Of a stretch of 64,000 bases of DNA, positions 7,584-16,915 are shown piece after piece (within the stretch, counting starts at the first letter, position 1; every line of letters begins with the position of its first letter). This stretch comes from Acinetobacter haemolyticus CIP 64.3 = MTCC 9819 (GTDB lineage Bacteria > Pseudomonadota > Gammaproteobacteria > Pseudomonadales > Moraxellaceae): the NCBI RefSeq assembly GCF_000369065.1, contig NZ_KB849801.1, positions 116,637-180,636 of the forward strand, read 5' to 3'. The position numbers and the translations under genes were made by a program. The notes below the pieces were generated by a model. It searched no databases, was not told where the DNA came from, and saw only the letters and a program-made list of their open reading frames with translations.

Positions 7584-10500
7584 TTAGGAGGTAGTTTCTT
7601 GCTTCGTGGATGTTCGCTTTGATTTAAACAGTTTCTCTACGCCGCCAAGGATAAAGACGAAGAAAACAGGAACGAAGAAAATTGCAAGAATAGTGGCTGA
7701 TATCATGCCGCCAAATACACCTGTACCTAATGCGTGTTGGGTTTCTGAACTTGCACCAGAGGCAATCACTAAGGGAATGACACCATAGGTAAAGGCAAGT
7801 GAGGTCATCAAAATCGGACGTAAACGCAGTTTCGCTGCTTGTACTGTTGCCTCGATCAAACTCATCCCTTCTTCTTTAAGCATTTTTGCGAATTCAACGA
7901 TCAAAATGGCGTTCTTGGCAGAGAGTCCAATGATGGTAATCAAACCAATTTTAAAGAATACGTCATTCATCATTCCTCTCGTCATAATCGCAACTATGGC
8001 ACCGAAGATACCCAATGGAACAACTAACATGACAGAAAGTGGAATCGCCCAACTTTCATATAATGCAGCCAGCACAAGGAAGACCACTAACATTGATAGA
8101 ACCAATAAGAATGCCATTTGCGATTCAGACTGTTTCTCTTGCAGTGAAATTCCTGTCCATTCATAGCCAATTCCTTTCGGCAATTGAGCGATCAGATTTT
8201 CCATTTCACGCATTGCATCACCAGAAGAGGTATCAAAATTAGGGATACCCGCAATGCTTAATGAAGGACGACCATTGTATCGGTTATATTGTTGGGGAGC
8301 TTTGTTCCATTCAGGTGCAACCACCTCAGACAAAGAGACTAATTGACCGCTTGCACCTGCGACTTTGAGATTCAAAATATCTTTTAAGTGCATACGTGAC
8401 TTTGCTTCCACTTGGACAATCACTTGTTGCATACGACCCTGATTTGGAAAATCATTGATATACATTGAACCCATAGAAGTCGAAATAATATCGGAGACAT
8501 CAGCAAATCTCACACCTAGAGCATTCAGTTTTTCACGGTCAATTTTTAAAGAAATATTGTCACCTTGTGGTAAACCTTCATTCCAAACCATGTAAAACTT
8601 TTTGTTTTTAGCTGCCATTGCCATCAATTGGTCTTGTGCGGCTAACAATGCAGGCATACCTAAGTTGGCACGGTCTTGTAAGCGGAGACTGAAACCTGAG
8701 AAAGTACCTAACTCATCAATTGCGGGTGGAAGCACAGCCATCGTTGCGCCTTCCTTGCTATTTGCCATTTCGGCATTGACAGCGTTGGTCATTTCGGATG
8801 CGCTAGAAGTACGATCTTTAAAATCCTTCAATGTAGTAAATGAAACAGCCACGTTTTGTCCAGAACCGCTAAAGCCCCAACCGAGAATCGTGGTGTTATT
8901 CTTAACATTTGGATTGTCTTTAAGGCTATCCTCAAACTGATTTACGATGTTTTTTGTACGCTCAGTGGTTGCATCGGATGGCAGTTGGAAGGAGGTTAGG
9001 AACCAACCTTGGTCTTCTTCGGGCATAAATGCAGTTGGCCAGTACTTCATTCCCGCAAAGGTTAAACCTGTAATCACAACAAAGATCACCATCATTGGAA
9101 TACTATGTTTAATCACTTTAAGTAGGATGCGTTCATATTTTTTCGTTACTTTATCAAAGCTACGATCAAACCATGCAAAAAAACCTTTCTTCTGATGATG
9201 CCCGTCAATTGGTTTGAGAATCGTGGCACAGAGTGCAGGCGTTAAAATCAGTGCCAATAGTGCTGAGAATAAAATAGACACCGACATAGTCAGGGTAAAT
9301 TGCTGATAAATGATGCCCACTGAACCACTGGCAAATGCCATGGGTAAAAATACCGCTGCCAGTACGAGTGTAATCCCGATAATTGGACTGGTGATTTCCT
9401 TCATGGCTTTAGAGGTTGCCTCTTTAGGGGGTAAACCTTCGGTTGCCATAATCCGCTCAACGTTTTCCACCACGACGATCGCATCATCTACGATGATCCC
9501 GATGGCGAGCACCATACCAAACATCGTCAGTACGTTAATGGAAAACCCAGCAACCAACATCACAGCAAAGGTGCCAAGTAGTGCAATCGGTGCGACAATC
9601 GCAGGTATCAGCGTATATCGAACGTTATGTAAGAATAAGTACATCACGATGAAAACCAGAACCATCGCTTCTAATAAAGTATGGATGACTTTCTCAATGG
9701 AAATTTTAACGAACGGCGCCGTGTCATAAGGAATACTAAATTGCATACCCTCGGGTAAATTGACTTTTAACTCTTCGATTTTTTCACGGACTGCATCTGC
9801 TGTTTTTACTGCATTGGCACCTGGGCTGAGTTGAATTGCAGCAGCAGTAGACGGTTTACCATCCTCCAAGATCGCAAAGTTGTAGGCTTGAGAGCCAATT
9901 TCAACATTGGCGACGTCAGAAAGTCGAATTACACTACCACTGGTTTTGCTTTTCAAACTGATATTTTTGAATTGCTCTATACTATCAAGTTGCCCTTGTG
10001 CAGATAAAGGAATGGTGATGAGCTGACCCTGTTCGGCAGGCATATCGCCAAGACGACCGGGTGCGATTTCAACATTATTTTCACGAATAGCTGCATTTAC
10101 ATCACTAATTGATAGACCATAAGACACGAGTTTGTTTGGATCGACCCATATTCGCATGGCTTTTTCTGCACCAAAGGATTGAACTTTTCCGACTCCTTCG
10201 ACACGCTTTAATTCTTCCACCACATTGCGGACAAGATAATCACTCAAATCAATTTCAGAATATTGACCATTGGGTGATTTGATACCGACTAACATCAAGA
10301 AGCCTGATGACGAAGACTCAACTTGTAAGCCTTGTTGGCGGACAATTTGAGGCAAACGTGCTTCGATGGCTTTGATTTTGTTTTGTACATCCACTTGTGC
10401 CATATCCACATCTGTACCTGGTTTAAAGGTCGCAGAAATCTCGGCTGTACCAGACGTATCTGTGGTTGAGCTGTAATACAACAGGTTTTTTACACCAGAT

Positions 10501-10709
10501 AATTCCCGTTCAATCAGTGTAACTACACTATCATTAATGGTTTTAGGTGTTGCACCAGGATAGACCGCACTAATATTGACTTGTGGAGGGGCTACGCTTG
10601 GAAAGCGGGCAATCGGTAATTTAGGAATACTCAGTAACCCAAATAAGATAATAAAAATCGCGATCACCCACGCAAAAATGGGGCGACGAATGAAGAATTG
10701 GGACATCAT
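7584..10709 (-). CDS. adeB: AdeB RND multidrug efflux transporter
   Basis: Inner-membrane proton/drug antiporter of AdeABC, the pump that exports aminoglycosides, tetracyclines, tigecycline and others in A. baumannii. I start it at ATG 10709 (MMSQFFIRRPIFAW), with aaggag 4 bp upstream; a longer in-frame extension to 10739 lies inside adeA and is unlikely. The result is 1041 residues with twelve expected membrane helices and two large periplasmic loops. The proton-relay pair is intact in GIIVDDAIVVVENVE. Near-identity to remembered A. baumannii AdeB runs over the whole length. The ATGATG start overlaps the adeA stop by 4 bp, giving translational coupling. No truncation or frameshift is visible. 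Confidence 0.96.
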   Translation of the reverse strand: MMSQFFIRRPIFAWVIAIFIILFGLLSIPKLPIARFPSVAPPQVNISAVYPGATPKTINDSVVTLIERELSGVKNLLYYSSTTDTSGTAEISATFKPGTDVDMAQVDVQNKIKAIEARLPQIVRQQGLQVESSSSGFLMLVGIKSPNGQYSEIDLSDYLVRNVVEELKRVEGVGKVQSFGAEKAMRIWVDPNKLVSYGLSISDVNAAIRENNVEIAPGRLGDMPAEQGQLITIPLSAQGQLDSIEQFKNISLKSKTSGSVIRLSDVANVEIGSQAYNFAILEDGKPSTAAAIQLSPGANAVKTADAVREKIEELKVNLPEGMQFSIPYDTAPFVKISIEKVIHTLLEAMVLVFIVMYLFLHNVRYTLIPAIVAPIALLGTFAVMLVAGFSINVLTMFGMVLAIGIIVDDAIVVVENVERIMATEGLPPKEATSKAMKEITSPIIGITLVLAAVFLPMAFASGSVGIIYQQFTLTMSVSILFSALLALILTPALCATILKPIDGHHQKKGFFAWFDRSFDKVTKKYERILLKVIKHSIPMMVIFVVITGLTFAGMKYWPTAFMPEEDQGWFLTSFQLPSDATTERTKNIVNQFEDSLKDNPNVKNNTTILGWGFSGSGQNVAVSFTTLKDFKDRTSSASEMTNAVNAEMANSKEGATMAVLPPAIDELGTFSGFSLRLQDRANLGMPALLAAQDQLMAMAAKNKKFYMVWNEGLPQGDNISLKIDREKLNALGVRFADVSDIISTSMGSMYINDFPNQGRMQQVIVQVEAKSRMHLKDILNLKVAGASGQLVSLSEVVAPEWNKAPQQYNRYNGRPSLSIAGIPNFDTSSGDAMREMENLIAQLPKGIGYEWTGISLQEKQSESQMAFLLVLSMLVVFLVLAALYESWAIPLSVMLVVPLGIFGAIVAIMTRGMMNDVFFKIGLITIIGLSAKNAILIVEFAKMLKEEGMSLIEATVQAAKLRLRPILMTSLAFTYGVIPLVIASGASSETQHALGTGVFGGMISATILAIFFVPVFFVFILGGVEKLFKSKRTSTKQETTS

Positions 10710-11848
10710 TGGGCTCCTTGGGTGGCAGGGATTTTCCACGCTGTCATTTCAAGTTTTTGATCTGGTTGAATGCGGTCAATCCCTTCAATAACCACCTTTT
10801 CACCAGTTTTAAGCCCTTTATTGACTAGGTAATATTGTTCATATTGCTGCCCTAATTCGATTGGACGAATTTCAGCAGTGCCTTTGGCATTGATGACATA
10901 AACCTGAGGCTCTCCAGAGATATTGCGTTGAATCGCTTGTGCTGGGATCAACAAGGCTTGTGGGACAGAAGCACGATCAATATTTACACGGACATACATG
11001 CCTGGAAGTAACTTTCTCTCTGGATTGTTGACCTCAATACGAATGGTGACATCACCTGTTTCTGGATCAACATTAATGTCTTCAAACAACATTCGTGCAG
11101 TCACGTTATAAGGCTGACCATGACTGTTAAAAATTCGAACAGTTTTTTGATTATTTGCAGATAATTCACCGCTTTGTAATGCTGCTTGTAAACGTTCAAA
11201 GTCTCCAATGGATTGCTTCACATCGACATAAACTTTATCGATTTGCTGGATGGTCGCCATGGTATTTGCATCACCTTGGCTAACTAAAGCACCTTCAGTT
11301 ACGAACGACTGTCCAATACGCCCTGAAATCGGTGCTCGAACTGTTGCATATTGAAGATTTAAATTTTGTCGTGTAAGCAAGGCTTTCATTTGAGCAACAT
11401 CCGCCAAAGCTTGGCGATATTCAGCTTGAACATTACTGACTTCTTGTTTACTAATTGCATTACTCGGAAGTAATTGCTCGTAACGTTCCAGTTGAACTTT
11501 TAGACGTGTAACCTCAGCTTCTGCTTTATTAAGTGAAGCTTTATTACTATTTACATCAGCTTGGAAAGTTTCAGAATTAATTTTATATAAAGCTTGTCCT
11601 GCCTTTACCTCACTCCCTTGAGTAAATAGCACTTTTTCGATAATGCCACCGACTTGAGGACGAATTTCAGCCGTACGAAATGCTTGTACGCGTGCGGGTA
11701 GGTTTTCGCTAAAATTTACAGATTGAGCTTGAACGTTGATCACACTCACTTTTGCAGGAGGTGCTTCAGGTTGTTCTACTTCGGAACTACAACCGTGTAG
11801 AACCAGTCCAATGGATAAAACTAATGGGAGTAAAAGATGCTTTTGCAT
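10706..11848 (-). CDS. adeA: AdeA periplasmic membrane-fusion lipoprotein
   Basis: Periplasmic adaptor that joins AdeB to the outer-membrane channel. It has 380 residues with a lipoprotein signal peptide (MQKHLLLPLVLSIGLVLHGC, lipobox LHGC). The biotinyl-lipoyl part is split around an alpha-hairpin containing LPSNAISKQEV, followed by the beta-barrel with the family motif ATVRAPISGRIGQSFVTEGALV. The sequence tracks A. baumannii AdeA closely. It is the first gene of adeABC and is read divergently from adeR; the 145-bp gap to adeR holds the AdeR-type direct repeat. Confidence 0.96.
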   Translation of the reverse strand: MQKHLLLPLVLSIGLVLHGCSSEVEQPEAPPAKVSVINVQAQSVNFSENLPARVQAFRTAEIRPQVGGIIEKVLFTQGSEVKAGQALYKINSETFQADVNSNKASLNKAEAEVTRLKVQLERYEQLLPSNAISKQEVSNVQAEYRQALADVAQMKALLTRQNLNLQYATVRAPISGRIGQSFVTEGALVSQGDANTMATIQQIDKVYVDVKQSIGDFERLQAALQSGELSANNQKTVRIFNSHGQPYNVTARMLFEDINVDPETGDVTIRIEVNNPERKLLPGMYVRVNIDRASVPQALLIPAQAIQRNISGEPQVYVINAKGTAEIRPIELGQQYEQYYLVNKGLKTGEKVVIEGIDRIQPDQKLEMTAWKIPATQGAQ

Positions 11849-11914
11849 ACTGCCAAATCTCAGGAGTTTTTGATGTTGACAGTATTTTCTGATTTTGTGT
11901 AACCACCGTCCGTA

Positions 11915-11935
11915 AAGTGTGGAAAAAGTGTGGAG
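11915..11935. promoter_or_regulatory. Probable AdeR binding site: direct repeat AAGTGTGGA(A/G)
   Basis: AAGTGTGGAA (11915-11924) and AAGTGTGGAG (11926-11935) form a direct repeat with 11-bp period between the divergent adeA and adeR genes. A. baumannii AdeR is known to bind a 10-bp direct repeat of nearly this sequence in the same intergenic position. Binding here is inferred from that precedent. Confidence 0.85.
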
Positions 11936-11993
11936 ATCAATTGATAAATCGTCGTATTATGAAGATTGACTGATTTTTCTATGATTGATCTCT

Positions 11994-12725
11994 ATGTTGG
12001 AAGCTTCATTTTCATTCGATTGTCGTGACAAATTTATTCTTGTCGTTGAGGATGAGTATGATATTGGCGATATTATCGAGCACTATTTAAAACGCGAAGG
12101 AATGCGTGTAATTCGTGCCATGAATGGGAAGCAGGCGATTGAAATGCATGCATCGCAACCGATTGATTTAATTCTTTTAGATATTAAACTTCCTGAGTTA
12201 AATGGTTGGGAGGTACTTAACAAAATCCGTCAAAAAGCTCAGACGCCTGTAATCATGTTAACTGCACTGGATCAAGATATTGATAAAGTCATGGCGTTAC
12301 GTATAGGCGCTGATGACTTTGTCGTGAAGCCATTCAATCCAAATGAAGTGGTGGCTCGTGTGCAAGCTGTTCTCAGACGGACTCAGCAAAACACTCAAGC
12401 TTTAAATAAAAATATAATTTATAAAAATATCGAGATTAATACAGATATTCATAGTGTGTATGTACATCGAGATACTCAGAAAGTTTTGCTCAATTTGACT
12501 TTAACTGAGTACAAAATTTTACTCCTTATGATTGATCATCCACACAAAGTTTTTACCCGTAGCGAACTTATGAATCACTGTTTACCAGATAGTGATGCTT
12601 TAGAGCGTACCGTTGATAGTCATGTCAGTAAATTGAGGAAGAAACTAGAAGAACAGGGGCTGCAACATATGTTGATCAATGTACGTGGTGTTGGCTATCG
12701 CTTGGATCATCCACATGAAAAATAA
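11994..12725 (+). CDS. adeR: AdeR response regulator of the AdeABC pump
   Basis: OmpR-type regulator with an N-terminal receiver and a C-terminal winged helix. I place the start at ATG 11994 (MLEASFSFDCRDK), which gives the same N-terminal length as A. baumannii AdeR; an upstream TTG at 11985 is weaker. The product has 243 residues. The phosphoacceptor is Asp63 in LLDIKLPE, with acidic pocket residues at VVEDEYD (19-21) and the Lys in VVKPFNP. Positions I recall as mutated in pump-overproducing isolates (Asp20, Ala91, Pro116) carry the wild-type residue. The gene overlaps adeS by 11 bp. Confidence 0.95.
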   Translation: MLEASFSFDCRDKFILVVEDEYDIGDIIEHYLKREGMRVIRAMNGKQAIEMHASQPIDLILLDIKLPELNGWEVLNKIRQKAQTPVIMLTALDQDIDKVMALRIGADDFVVKPFNPNEVVARVQAVLRRTQQNTQALNKNIIYKNIEINTDIHSVYVHRDTQKVLLNLTLTEYKILLLMIDHPHKVFTRSELMNHCLPDSDALERTVDSHVSKLRKKLEEQGLQHMLINVRGVGYRLDHPHEK

Positions 12726-13800
12726 ATCAGGTATTAGCAAACAACTCTTTATCGCGCTGAGTATTGTGAACTTAAGTGTGACGCTATTTTCTGTTTTTAT
12801 AGGCTATGTAATCTACAATTATGCAATTGAAACGGGGTGGATTACGCTGGGTTCATTGGAAGAGGATTGGACCGAATTTCATGTCGTTGATTGGGTTTGG
12901 CTATTCACGGTGATATTTTGTGGTACGGTGATCTCCTTAATTATTGGTTTACTGCTGGCGAAACGTTTTATTGTTCCAATTAACTCTCTAGCCAATGCCG
13001 CAAAAGAAATTAGCTTAGGTAATCTTTCTGCAAGAGCTGAAGATACGAAAATACATTCAACAGAAATATCAGAGTTGATGCATAACTTTAATAATATGGC
13101 TCAAAAACTTGAAGATTCTGTGAAAATGGCACAAGTCTGGAATGCTGCAATTGCGCATGAGTTACGTACGCCAATCACGATTTTACAGGGGCGTTTACAG
13201 GGGATTGTTGATGGTGTATTTGAGCCTAAACCTGAACTCATGAAAAGTTTATTGAACCAAGTTGAAGGACTCTCGTACTTAGTTGAAGATCTAAGAACAT
13301 TGAGTTTGGTCGAAAACCAACAGCTCCGATTAAATATTGAAGCTGTGAATTTTCAGTTGTGTGTAGATAAAGTCATTTCGATGTTTGGCGAAAGGCTCAA
13401 ACAAGCTCGCCTCACGATTGAAACAGAAGTTTCAAAAGATATTGTGCATTGTGATCGACAACGTATGGAGCAAGTGCTCATTGCTCTGGTCGATAATGCT
13501 GTTCGATATGCGAATGCGGGATTGCTAACAATAAGATCAAGAATAAATGCCAATGATTGGATTTTACAAATAGAAGATGAAGGGCCTGGGATTGCTTCAG
13601 AATACCAACATGATTTATTTGATCCTTTTTTTCGTTTAGAGGAGTCTCGTAATAAAGAATTTGGTGGAACGGGGCTAGGTTTAGCCGTTGTCCATGCGAT
13701 AGTCGTTGCGCATCAGGGTTCGATTCAATACCAAAATAAAAAACCAAATAGTGTGTTTACTATTCGTATTCCGATGACAACTGACTTAGACCGTGTTTAG
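12715..13800 (+). CDS. adeS: AdeS sensor histidine kinase
   Basis: Membrane sensor kinase partner of AdeR. I choose ATG 12715 (MKNKSGISKQLF), as in A. baumannii AdeS, rather than an upstream GTG inside adeR; this yields 361 residues. Two membrane helices (about 10-35 and 60-82) flank a short periplasmic part, then a HAMP region (RFIVPINSLANAAKEIS), the H-box AIAHELRTPIT with His148, and the ATPase motifs VDNAVRYA, EDEGPGI and GGTGLGLAV. Gly30 and the HELRTP Arg/Thr, sites mutated in resistant A. baumannii, look wild type. The 11-bp overlap with adeR indicates coupled translation. Confidence 0.94.
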   Translation: MKNKSGISKQLFIALSIVNLSVTLFSVFIGYVIYNYAIETGWITLGSLEEDWTEFHVVDWVWLFTVIFCGTVISLIIGLLLAKRFIVPINSLANAAKEISLGNLSARAEDTKIHSTEISELMHNFNNMAQKLEDSVKMAQVWNAAIAHELRTPITILQGRLQGIVDGVFEPKPELMKSLLNQVEGLSYLVEDLRTLSLVENQQLRLNIEAVNFQLCVDKVISMFGERLKQARLTIETEVSKDIVHCDRQRMEQVLIALVDNAVRYANAGLLTIRSRINANDWILQIEDEGPGIASEYQHDLFDPFFRLEESRNKEFGGTGLGLAVVHAIVVAHQGSIQYQNKKPNSVFTIRIPMTTDLDRV

Positions 13801-13892
13801 ACGAACCATGATCTTTCGGAAATTTCACATCACAGAATGTTCACATAGGATTGATTAGGCTTATTGCTATTCAAAGCAAATGGATAGGTCTT

Positions 13893-14441
13893 ATGTATCA
13901 AAAATTATTGTTTAGTAGTTGTTTAGCCCTGTTTTCAAGTTTTGCATTTGCTCAATCACAAACACCCAAAAATCAAGCTGTTGAACGTATTGATATTCAA
14001 CAATATGCTGGAAAATGGTATGAAATTGCTCATCTGCCTATGTTTTTTCAACGTAATTGCGTAGGGGATACGACTGCCGAGTATCAACTCAATTCTGACA
14101 ATACAGTTAAGGTGGTTAATCGTTGTCGCAATAAACAAAATCAAATCGATCAGGCTGAGGGTATCGCTTACCCCCAAAATGAAGGCAAAAGTAAATTAAA
14201 GGTAAGTTTTCTACCAAAAGGTTTACGCTGGGTACCCTTCACTAAGGGGGATTATTGGGTGTTACGAGTTGATCCAGATTACCAAGTGGCATTGGTGGGT
14301 GGACCAAGCCAGAAATATCTTTGGATTTTGTCTAGAACACCAAAGCTGAATGAGCAGATTTATAATGATTATGTCGAAACAGCACGTCAGTATGGCTACG
14401 ATGTAGAACATTTGGTCAAAACATCGCACAAGACACCATAA
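13893..14441 (+). CDS. Bacterial lipocalin (Blc-like)
   Basis: Lipid-binding beta-barrel protein of the outer envelope. The start at ATG 13893 (MYQKLLFSSCLALF) gives a clean Sec signal peptide ending AFA before QSQ; an earlier TTG frame would spoil it. The mature part begins with the lipocalin signature YAGKWYEIAHLPMFFQRNC and later has the family's YLWILSRTP segment. There is no lipobox at the cleavage site, so it is probably periplasmic rather than a lipoprotein like E. coli Blc. The product is 182 residues. It lies between adeS and the fatty-acid modification operon. Blc proteins bind lysophospholipids or fatty acids, which suits the neighbours. Confidence 0.9.
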   Translation: MYQKLLFSSCLALFSSFAFAQSQTPKNQAVERIDIQQYAGKWYEIAHLPMFFQRNCVGDTTAEYQLNSDNTVKVVNRCRNKQNQIDQAEGIAYPQNEGKSKLKVSFLPKGLRWVPFTKGDYWVLRVDPDYQVALVGGPSQKYLWILSRTPKLNEQIYNDYVETARQYGYDVEHLVKTSHKTP

Positions 14442-14473
14442 CTTTCAATTAATTAAATCATTTTATTAAGCAG

Positions 14474-14501
14474 AGTTATGAGGTATAAGTGCTTCATAAC
14501 T
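14474..14501. terminator. Hairpin between the lipocalin and the desaturase operon
   Basis: AGTTATGA (14474-14481) pairs with TCATAACT (14494-14501) around a 12-nt loop, 33 bp after the lipocalin stop. There is no U-tract, so it may instead be a protein-binding inverted repeat. Confidence 0.4.
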
Positions 14502-14563
14502 TGCTAAAAATATGAAATAAAATGAATGTAGAATTGAGTCTGATGCAGCATCTAGTGAAATGG

Positions 14564-14581
14564 CTTCACGTAAAATTCATA
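14564..14581 (+). promoter_or_regulatory. Candidate response-regulator box (TTCAC-N6-TTCAT) before the desaturase operon
   Basis: TTCAC at 14565-14569 and TTCAT at 14576-14580 are spaced by 11 bp, about 60 bp before the desaturase start. The 10-mer CTTCACGTAA here also occurs before the convergent minus operon (23963-23972) in the same orientation relative to transcription. The 11-bp period suits OmpR-family dimers. This is inference from sequence. Confidence 0.5.
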
Positions 14582-14636
14582 TCAATATTATTAACATCAT
14601 AAAAAGAATATTTATGATCCGAACTAGGATGCCAAA

Positions 14637-15623
14637 ATGCTTAAATTTTTTCTGCAATGGATCGATAGTTGGTCATCGACTGCCAGTTTAAGTACAAACG
14701 TTGATTCTACAAATACAGTTAAAGACAGTAACATCCAATGGTTTAGAATTTTACCGTTCATTCTGCTGCACGTCGCTTGCTTGGCGGTGTTTTGGGTTGG
14801 TGTGTCTTGGTTTGCTGTTGTTTTTATGTTGTTCTTTTATCTGATTCGCATGTTTGCAATCACAGCTTTCTTTCATCGTTACTTATCCCATAAGACCTTT
14901 CAAACTTCTCGTATAGTTCAGTTTATCTTTATCCTAATTGGAACAATGAGCGCTCAACGAGGACCTTTGTGGTGGGCAGCTCACCATCGCTACCACCATC
15001 GCTATACGGATACAGCACAAGATCCCCATTCTTCGACACATGGATTCTGGTACAGCCACATTGGATGGTTTCTCAATGATCAGAATTTTGCGATCCGCAA
15101 AGAAGTCGTGAGAGATTGGCTTAAATATCCAGAACTTGTTTGGCTAGATCGTTTTAGTTTACCTGTTGTTTTGCTTACAGCTGCTTCTATTTATGGTCTG
15201 GGAGAATGGTTGGCTGTTGCATATCCGCATTTGGCAACATCCGGGTTACAGCTTTTGGTATGGGGATTTGTGATTTCTACAGTGTTATTGATTCACGCGA
15301 CTTTATGCATTAACTCGATGGCTCATTTATATGGTCGCCGTGATTTTGAAACCTCAGATAATAGTCGGAATAATTTTATTTTATCAATTATCACCTTAGG
15401 TGAGGGCTGGCATAACAATCATCATTTTTATGCGGGCAGCGTACGTCAAGGTTTTTACTGGTGGCAAATAGACATTACTTATTATTTATTAAAAATGATG
15501 AGTTATTTAGGGTTGGTTTGGGGGATGAAACCTGTTCCTCAGCGGGTATATGAGGCAAAAAAATACTACTCTCAGCAAATAAATATGAATAAACAGAAAG
15601 TTGGACAAGGGGAGTCTTCATGA
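14637..15623 (+). CDS. Membrane acyl-CoA/acyl-lipid desaturase, delta-9 type
   Basis: Di-iron membrane desaturase that introduces a double bond into a saturated acyl chain. All three histidine boxes are present: HRYLSH (about 79-84), HHRYHH (about 115-120) and HNNHH (about 261-265). Together with hydrophobic segments around residues 38-75 and 175-225 they give the stearoyl-CoA-desaturase topology. It is 328 residues with ATG 14637 and an agga ribosome binding site. The gene is first in a closely packed operon; its stop overlaps the next start as ATGA. In this setting it could supply the unsaturated chain that the downstream methyltransferases modify. Specific chain position cannot be told from sequence. 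Confidence 0.92.
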   Translation: MLKFFLQWIDSWSSTASLSTNVDSTNTVKDSNIQWFRILPFILLHVACLAVFWVGVSWFAVVFMLFFYLIRMFAITAFFHRYLSHKTFQTSRIVQFIFILIGTMSAQRGPLWWAAHHRYHHRYTDTAQDPHSSTHGFWYSHIGWFLNDQNFAIRKEVVRDWLKYPELVWLDRFSLPVVLLTAASIYGLGEWLAVAYPHLATSGLQLLVWGFVISTVLLIHATLCINSMAHLYGRRDFETSDNSRNNFILSIITLGEGWHNNHHFYAGSVRQGFYWWQIDITYYLLKMMSYLGLVWGMKPVPQRVYEAKKYYSQQINMNKQKVGQGESS

Positions 15624-16915
15624 AAATCGCAATTATTGGATCGGGAATTTCTGGACTCTATGCCGCATGGAAACTTTCATCGCGCCATCAGGTCACTATA
15701 TTTGAAAAGAATGATTATTTTGGTGGCCATACGGACACGCATCGTTTTTGCATCGAAGGGCAGTCACTGGCTGTAGATAGTGGTTTTATCGTATTCAATG
15801 AATACAACTATCCTTTGTTTAGTGAGATGCTTGCTGAGTTAGGGGTCGAGTCGCAAAGTAGTGATATGAGTTTTTCGGTGAACAACCTCGTAACCGGCTT
15901 ACAGTACAACCCGTCAAAAAAATGGTCATTATTTGCCAAGCCACAGAATTTTTTTAAAAAAGATTTTCTACACATGTTGGCAGATTTAATACGTTTTTAT
16001 GACAACAATAAAGATGTGGTTGTTGCAGATTGTGATTCGCAATTAACACTTGATCAGTATTTAAATCGACACGCATATTCAGAGGCTTTTAGACATGAAC
16101 ACTTGTATCCAATGTGTGGCGCATTATGGTCTAGTCCAGTCGATCAAGTTGGAAAAATTCCTTATAAATTTGTCGTAAGTTTTTTTCAGCATCATCGTAT
16201 GTTACAGCTCAAGCAACGACCGCAATGGCAAACGGTGCAAGGTGGTTCAGCTTCCTATATAGAGGCGATCCGAAAATCGTGTGCAAATATCCAATGGCGA
16301 GCTATGGCAGTGAGTGCTGTGACACGTCACTCAGATCAAGTTAGTGTGAGAACTCAGCATGGTGTAGAACAGTATGATTGGGTGATTTTTGCTAGTCATG
16401 CAGATGATACTTTAGCGCTATTAACTGATGCGACGCAGTTGGAGCAAAATGTGTTAGGGCAGTTTGGTTATCAAGATAACCATATGGTAGTTCATCACGA
16501 TCAGTCCATCATGCCGAAGCGTCGATCTCAGTGGGCGAGCTGGCATGTTCATGTAACGAAAAATCAAAATACAATTTCGTCGCAACATTTGCATTACGGT
16601 TTTAGTTATTGGATGAATAAGTTGCAAAACCTATCCTGTAAAACTCAAATTTTTGCAACACTGAATCCAAATTTGAACATTGCTGCGGATAAAATTTTAG
16701 TTGAACGACATTATCGACATCCCGTATTTAATGCTGAAGCGATTGACGCACAAAAACGTTGGCGCGAAATCAATGGACAACATCGTAGCTCCTTTTGCGG
16801 TGCGTATTGGGGATGGGGTTTTCATGAGGATGGAGCAAGCAGTGCTGCACGTGTTGTGGCTCAGATTGAACAGGTATCTTCAGTCGCCGAACAGCAAGGG
16901 GTTGAGCTATGCTAG
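15620..16915 (+). CDS. FAD-dependent oxidoreductase (amine-oxidase-like) of CFA-type lipid operons
   Basis: A 431-residue flavoprotein with an N-terminal Rossmann motif (IAIIGSGISGLYAAWKL) followed by the FAD-linked Glu in VTIFEKNDYFGGHTDT. The C-terminus has YWGWGFHEDGASSA, the second FAD-contact region of this family. It belongs to the group that sits beside CFA synthase-like genes in many proteobacteria. Relatives there act as desaturase or reductase in making methylated or furan fatty acids (UfaD in Rhodobacter, BfaA in actinobacteria). It overlaps the desaturase stop by 4 bp and the next gene by 7 bp, so expression is coupled. Confidence 0.88.
   Translation: MKIAIIGSGISGLYAAWKLSSRHQVTIFEKNDYFGGHTDTHRFCIEGQSLAVDSGFIVFNEYNYPLFSEMLAELGVESQSSDMSFSVNNLVTGLQYNPSKKWSLFAKPQNFFKKDFLHMLADLIRFYDNNKDVVVADCDSQLTLDQYLNRHAYSEAFRHEHLYPMCGALWSSPVDQVGKIPYKFVVSFFQHHRMLQLKQRPQWQTVQGGSASYIEAIRKSCANIQWRAMAVSAVTRHSDQVSVRTQHGVEQYDWVIFASHADDTLALLTDATQLEQNVLGQFGYQDNHMVVHHDQSIMPKRRSQWASWHVHVTKNQNTISSQHLHYGFSYWMNKLQNLSCKTQIFATLNPNLNIAADKILVERHYRHPVFNAEAIDAQKRWREINGQHRSSFCGAYWGWGFHEDGASSAARVVAQIEQVSSVAEQQGVELC

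Noticed and set aside
9310..9729. Plus-strand open frame of 139 codons opposite adeB
   Set aside because: It is antisense to a conserved transmembrane part of adeB and has no binding site.
10710..10739. Longer N-terminus for adeB
   Set aside because: MMSQFF at 10709 has a perfect aaggag and is the start of A. baumannii AdeB.
12679..12714. Longer N-terminus for adeS starting at a GTG inside adeR
   Set aside because: ATG 12715 reproduces the known AdeS N-terminus; the extension has no family support.
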